From Dendrolimus kikuchii (Eukaryota > Arthropoda > Insecta > Lepidoptera > Lasiocampidae), in assembly GCA_019925095.2 (NCBI GenBank), contig CM034392.1, positions 12,915,887-12,979,886 of the forward strand: 64,000 nt of DNA, read 5' to 3'. Below the pieces are notes generated by a model. The model ran no database searches and was not told where the DNA came from. It saw only the letters and a list, made by a program, of their open reading frames with translations. Position 1 is the stretch's first letter. Each line of letters begins with the position of its first letter. Positions 63,641-64,000 of this stretch are shown in pieces. Position numbers and translations under genes: made by a program.

Positions 63641-64000
63641 CGGACAATATCATCAGTCATCCACGACAACATGCCAAGCTGCTGAGAACGAGGCGTGCAG
63701 GTGTTCTACGCACGCCAATCCTATCTAGGTAAGACATACTAAGCCTGAAGCCGGTGGGGGCTCTGGCCCTCTTCTGCCCAAGAAGAGGACCGCCCGCTAT
63801 TATGGACTGGTCCACATCAGCTGGGGTTATGACGTTGACAATGTCTTTGTTTCTACTAACTTGGCTTTTTTGTTTATTTAGCAAAGGCGGCTTAGCAACT
63901 ACGTTGTCCTACCCTGGCTTATGGTGAAAGGAAGAACACCGGGGTGTTTGATAGCCTGTTCCTATATCTTACTATTCATTAAGTTGCCTTATCATCGGAT
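63641..64000 (-). pseudogene. Unassigned GC-rich fragment
   Basis: A minus-strand frame (63884-63657) includes KRARAPTGFRLSMSYLDRIGVRRTPA. Its basic composition is like gag-type ORF1 of a non-LTR element, but no diagnostic motif is present and it is cut by the window edge. Confidence 0.3.

Overview
This is nuclear DNA from an insect, most probably a moth or butterfly (Lepidoptera). The reasons are spliced genes with short exons and GT/AG junctions, an AT-rich background, and many repeats of types common in lepidopteran genomes: short non-autonomous Helitrons ending in a hairpin plus CTAG, a poly(A)-tailed SINE, mariners, BEL/Pao, R1-like, Jockey-like and RTE/CR1-like retrotransposons, and Penelope-like elements. 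I see no bacterial operon, CRISPR array, rRNA or tRNA gene.

Two host genes, both on the minus strand, account for nearly all host coding sequence. (1) Positions 2941-29829: an ABCC transporter of the sulfonylurea-receptor type (Sur-like), which I reconstruct as 24 exons in continuous phase, 1616 residues, with start, stop and both nucleotide-binding domains. (2) Positions 44328-60486: a cGMP-dependent protein kinase resembling Drosophila Pkg21D (DG1), in 10 exons, 672 residues from the first in-frame Met, with pseudosubstrate, two cyclic-nucleotide domains, kinase core and AGC C-tail. The genes are about 14.5 kb apart and the spacer is mostly mobile DNA.

Layout. 1-2900: mariner remnant, TA microsatellites and a minisatellite-bearing Helitron carrying a nested LINE. 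2941-29829: Sur, whose 5.5 kb last intron holds a mariner, LINE pieces and a Helitron; other introns hold a SINE, Penelope-like pieces, a MITE and R1-like scraps. 29830-44327: Helitron with a 118-bp tandem array (inside Sur intron 2, 28267-29125), a candidate Sur promoter, a head-to-head Penelope pair, a rearranged BEL/Pao element with three LTRs and two palindromes, a solo LTR and an RTE-like LINE. 44328-60486: Pkg21D-like gene, whose 6.9 kb first intron is almost filled by a five-deep nest (SINE > short retroelement > mariner > R1-like LINE > Jockey-like LINE). 60487-64000: two tandem Helitrons of the same family as the one at 765 but in opposite orientation, then a GC-rich scrap.

I found no clear new enzyme system. 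The most notable features are the insertion histories (nested stack, three-LTR palindromic BEL, Helitrons with changing 9-bp arrays) and atypical active-site residues in the two host genes. All exon boundaries are hand-derived from splice signals, phase and family similarity; none was checked against transcripts.
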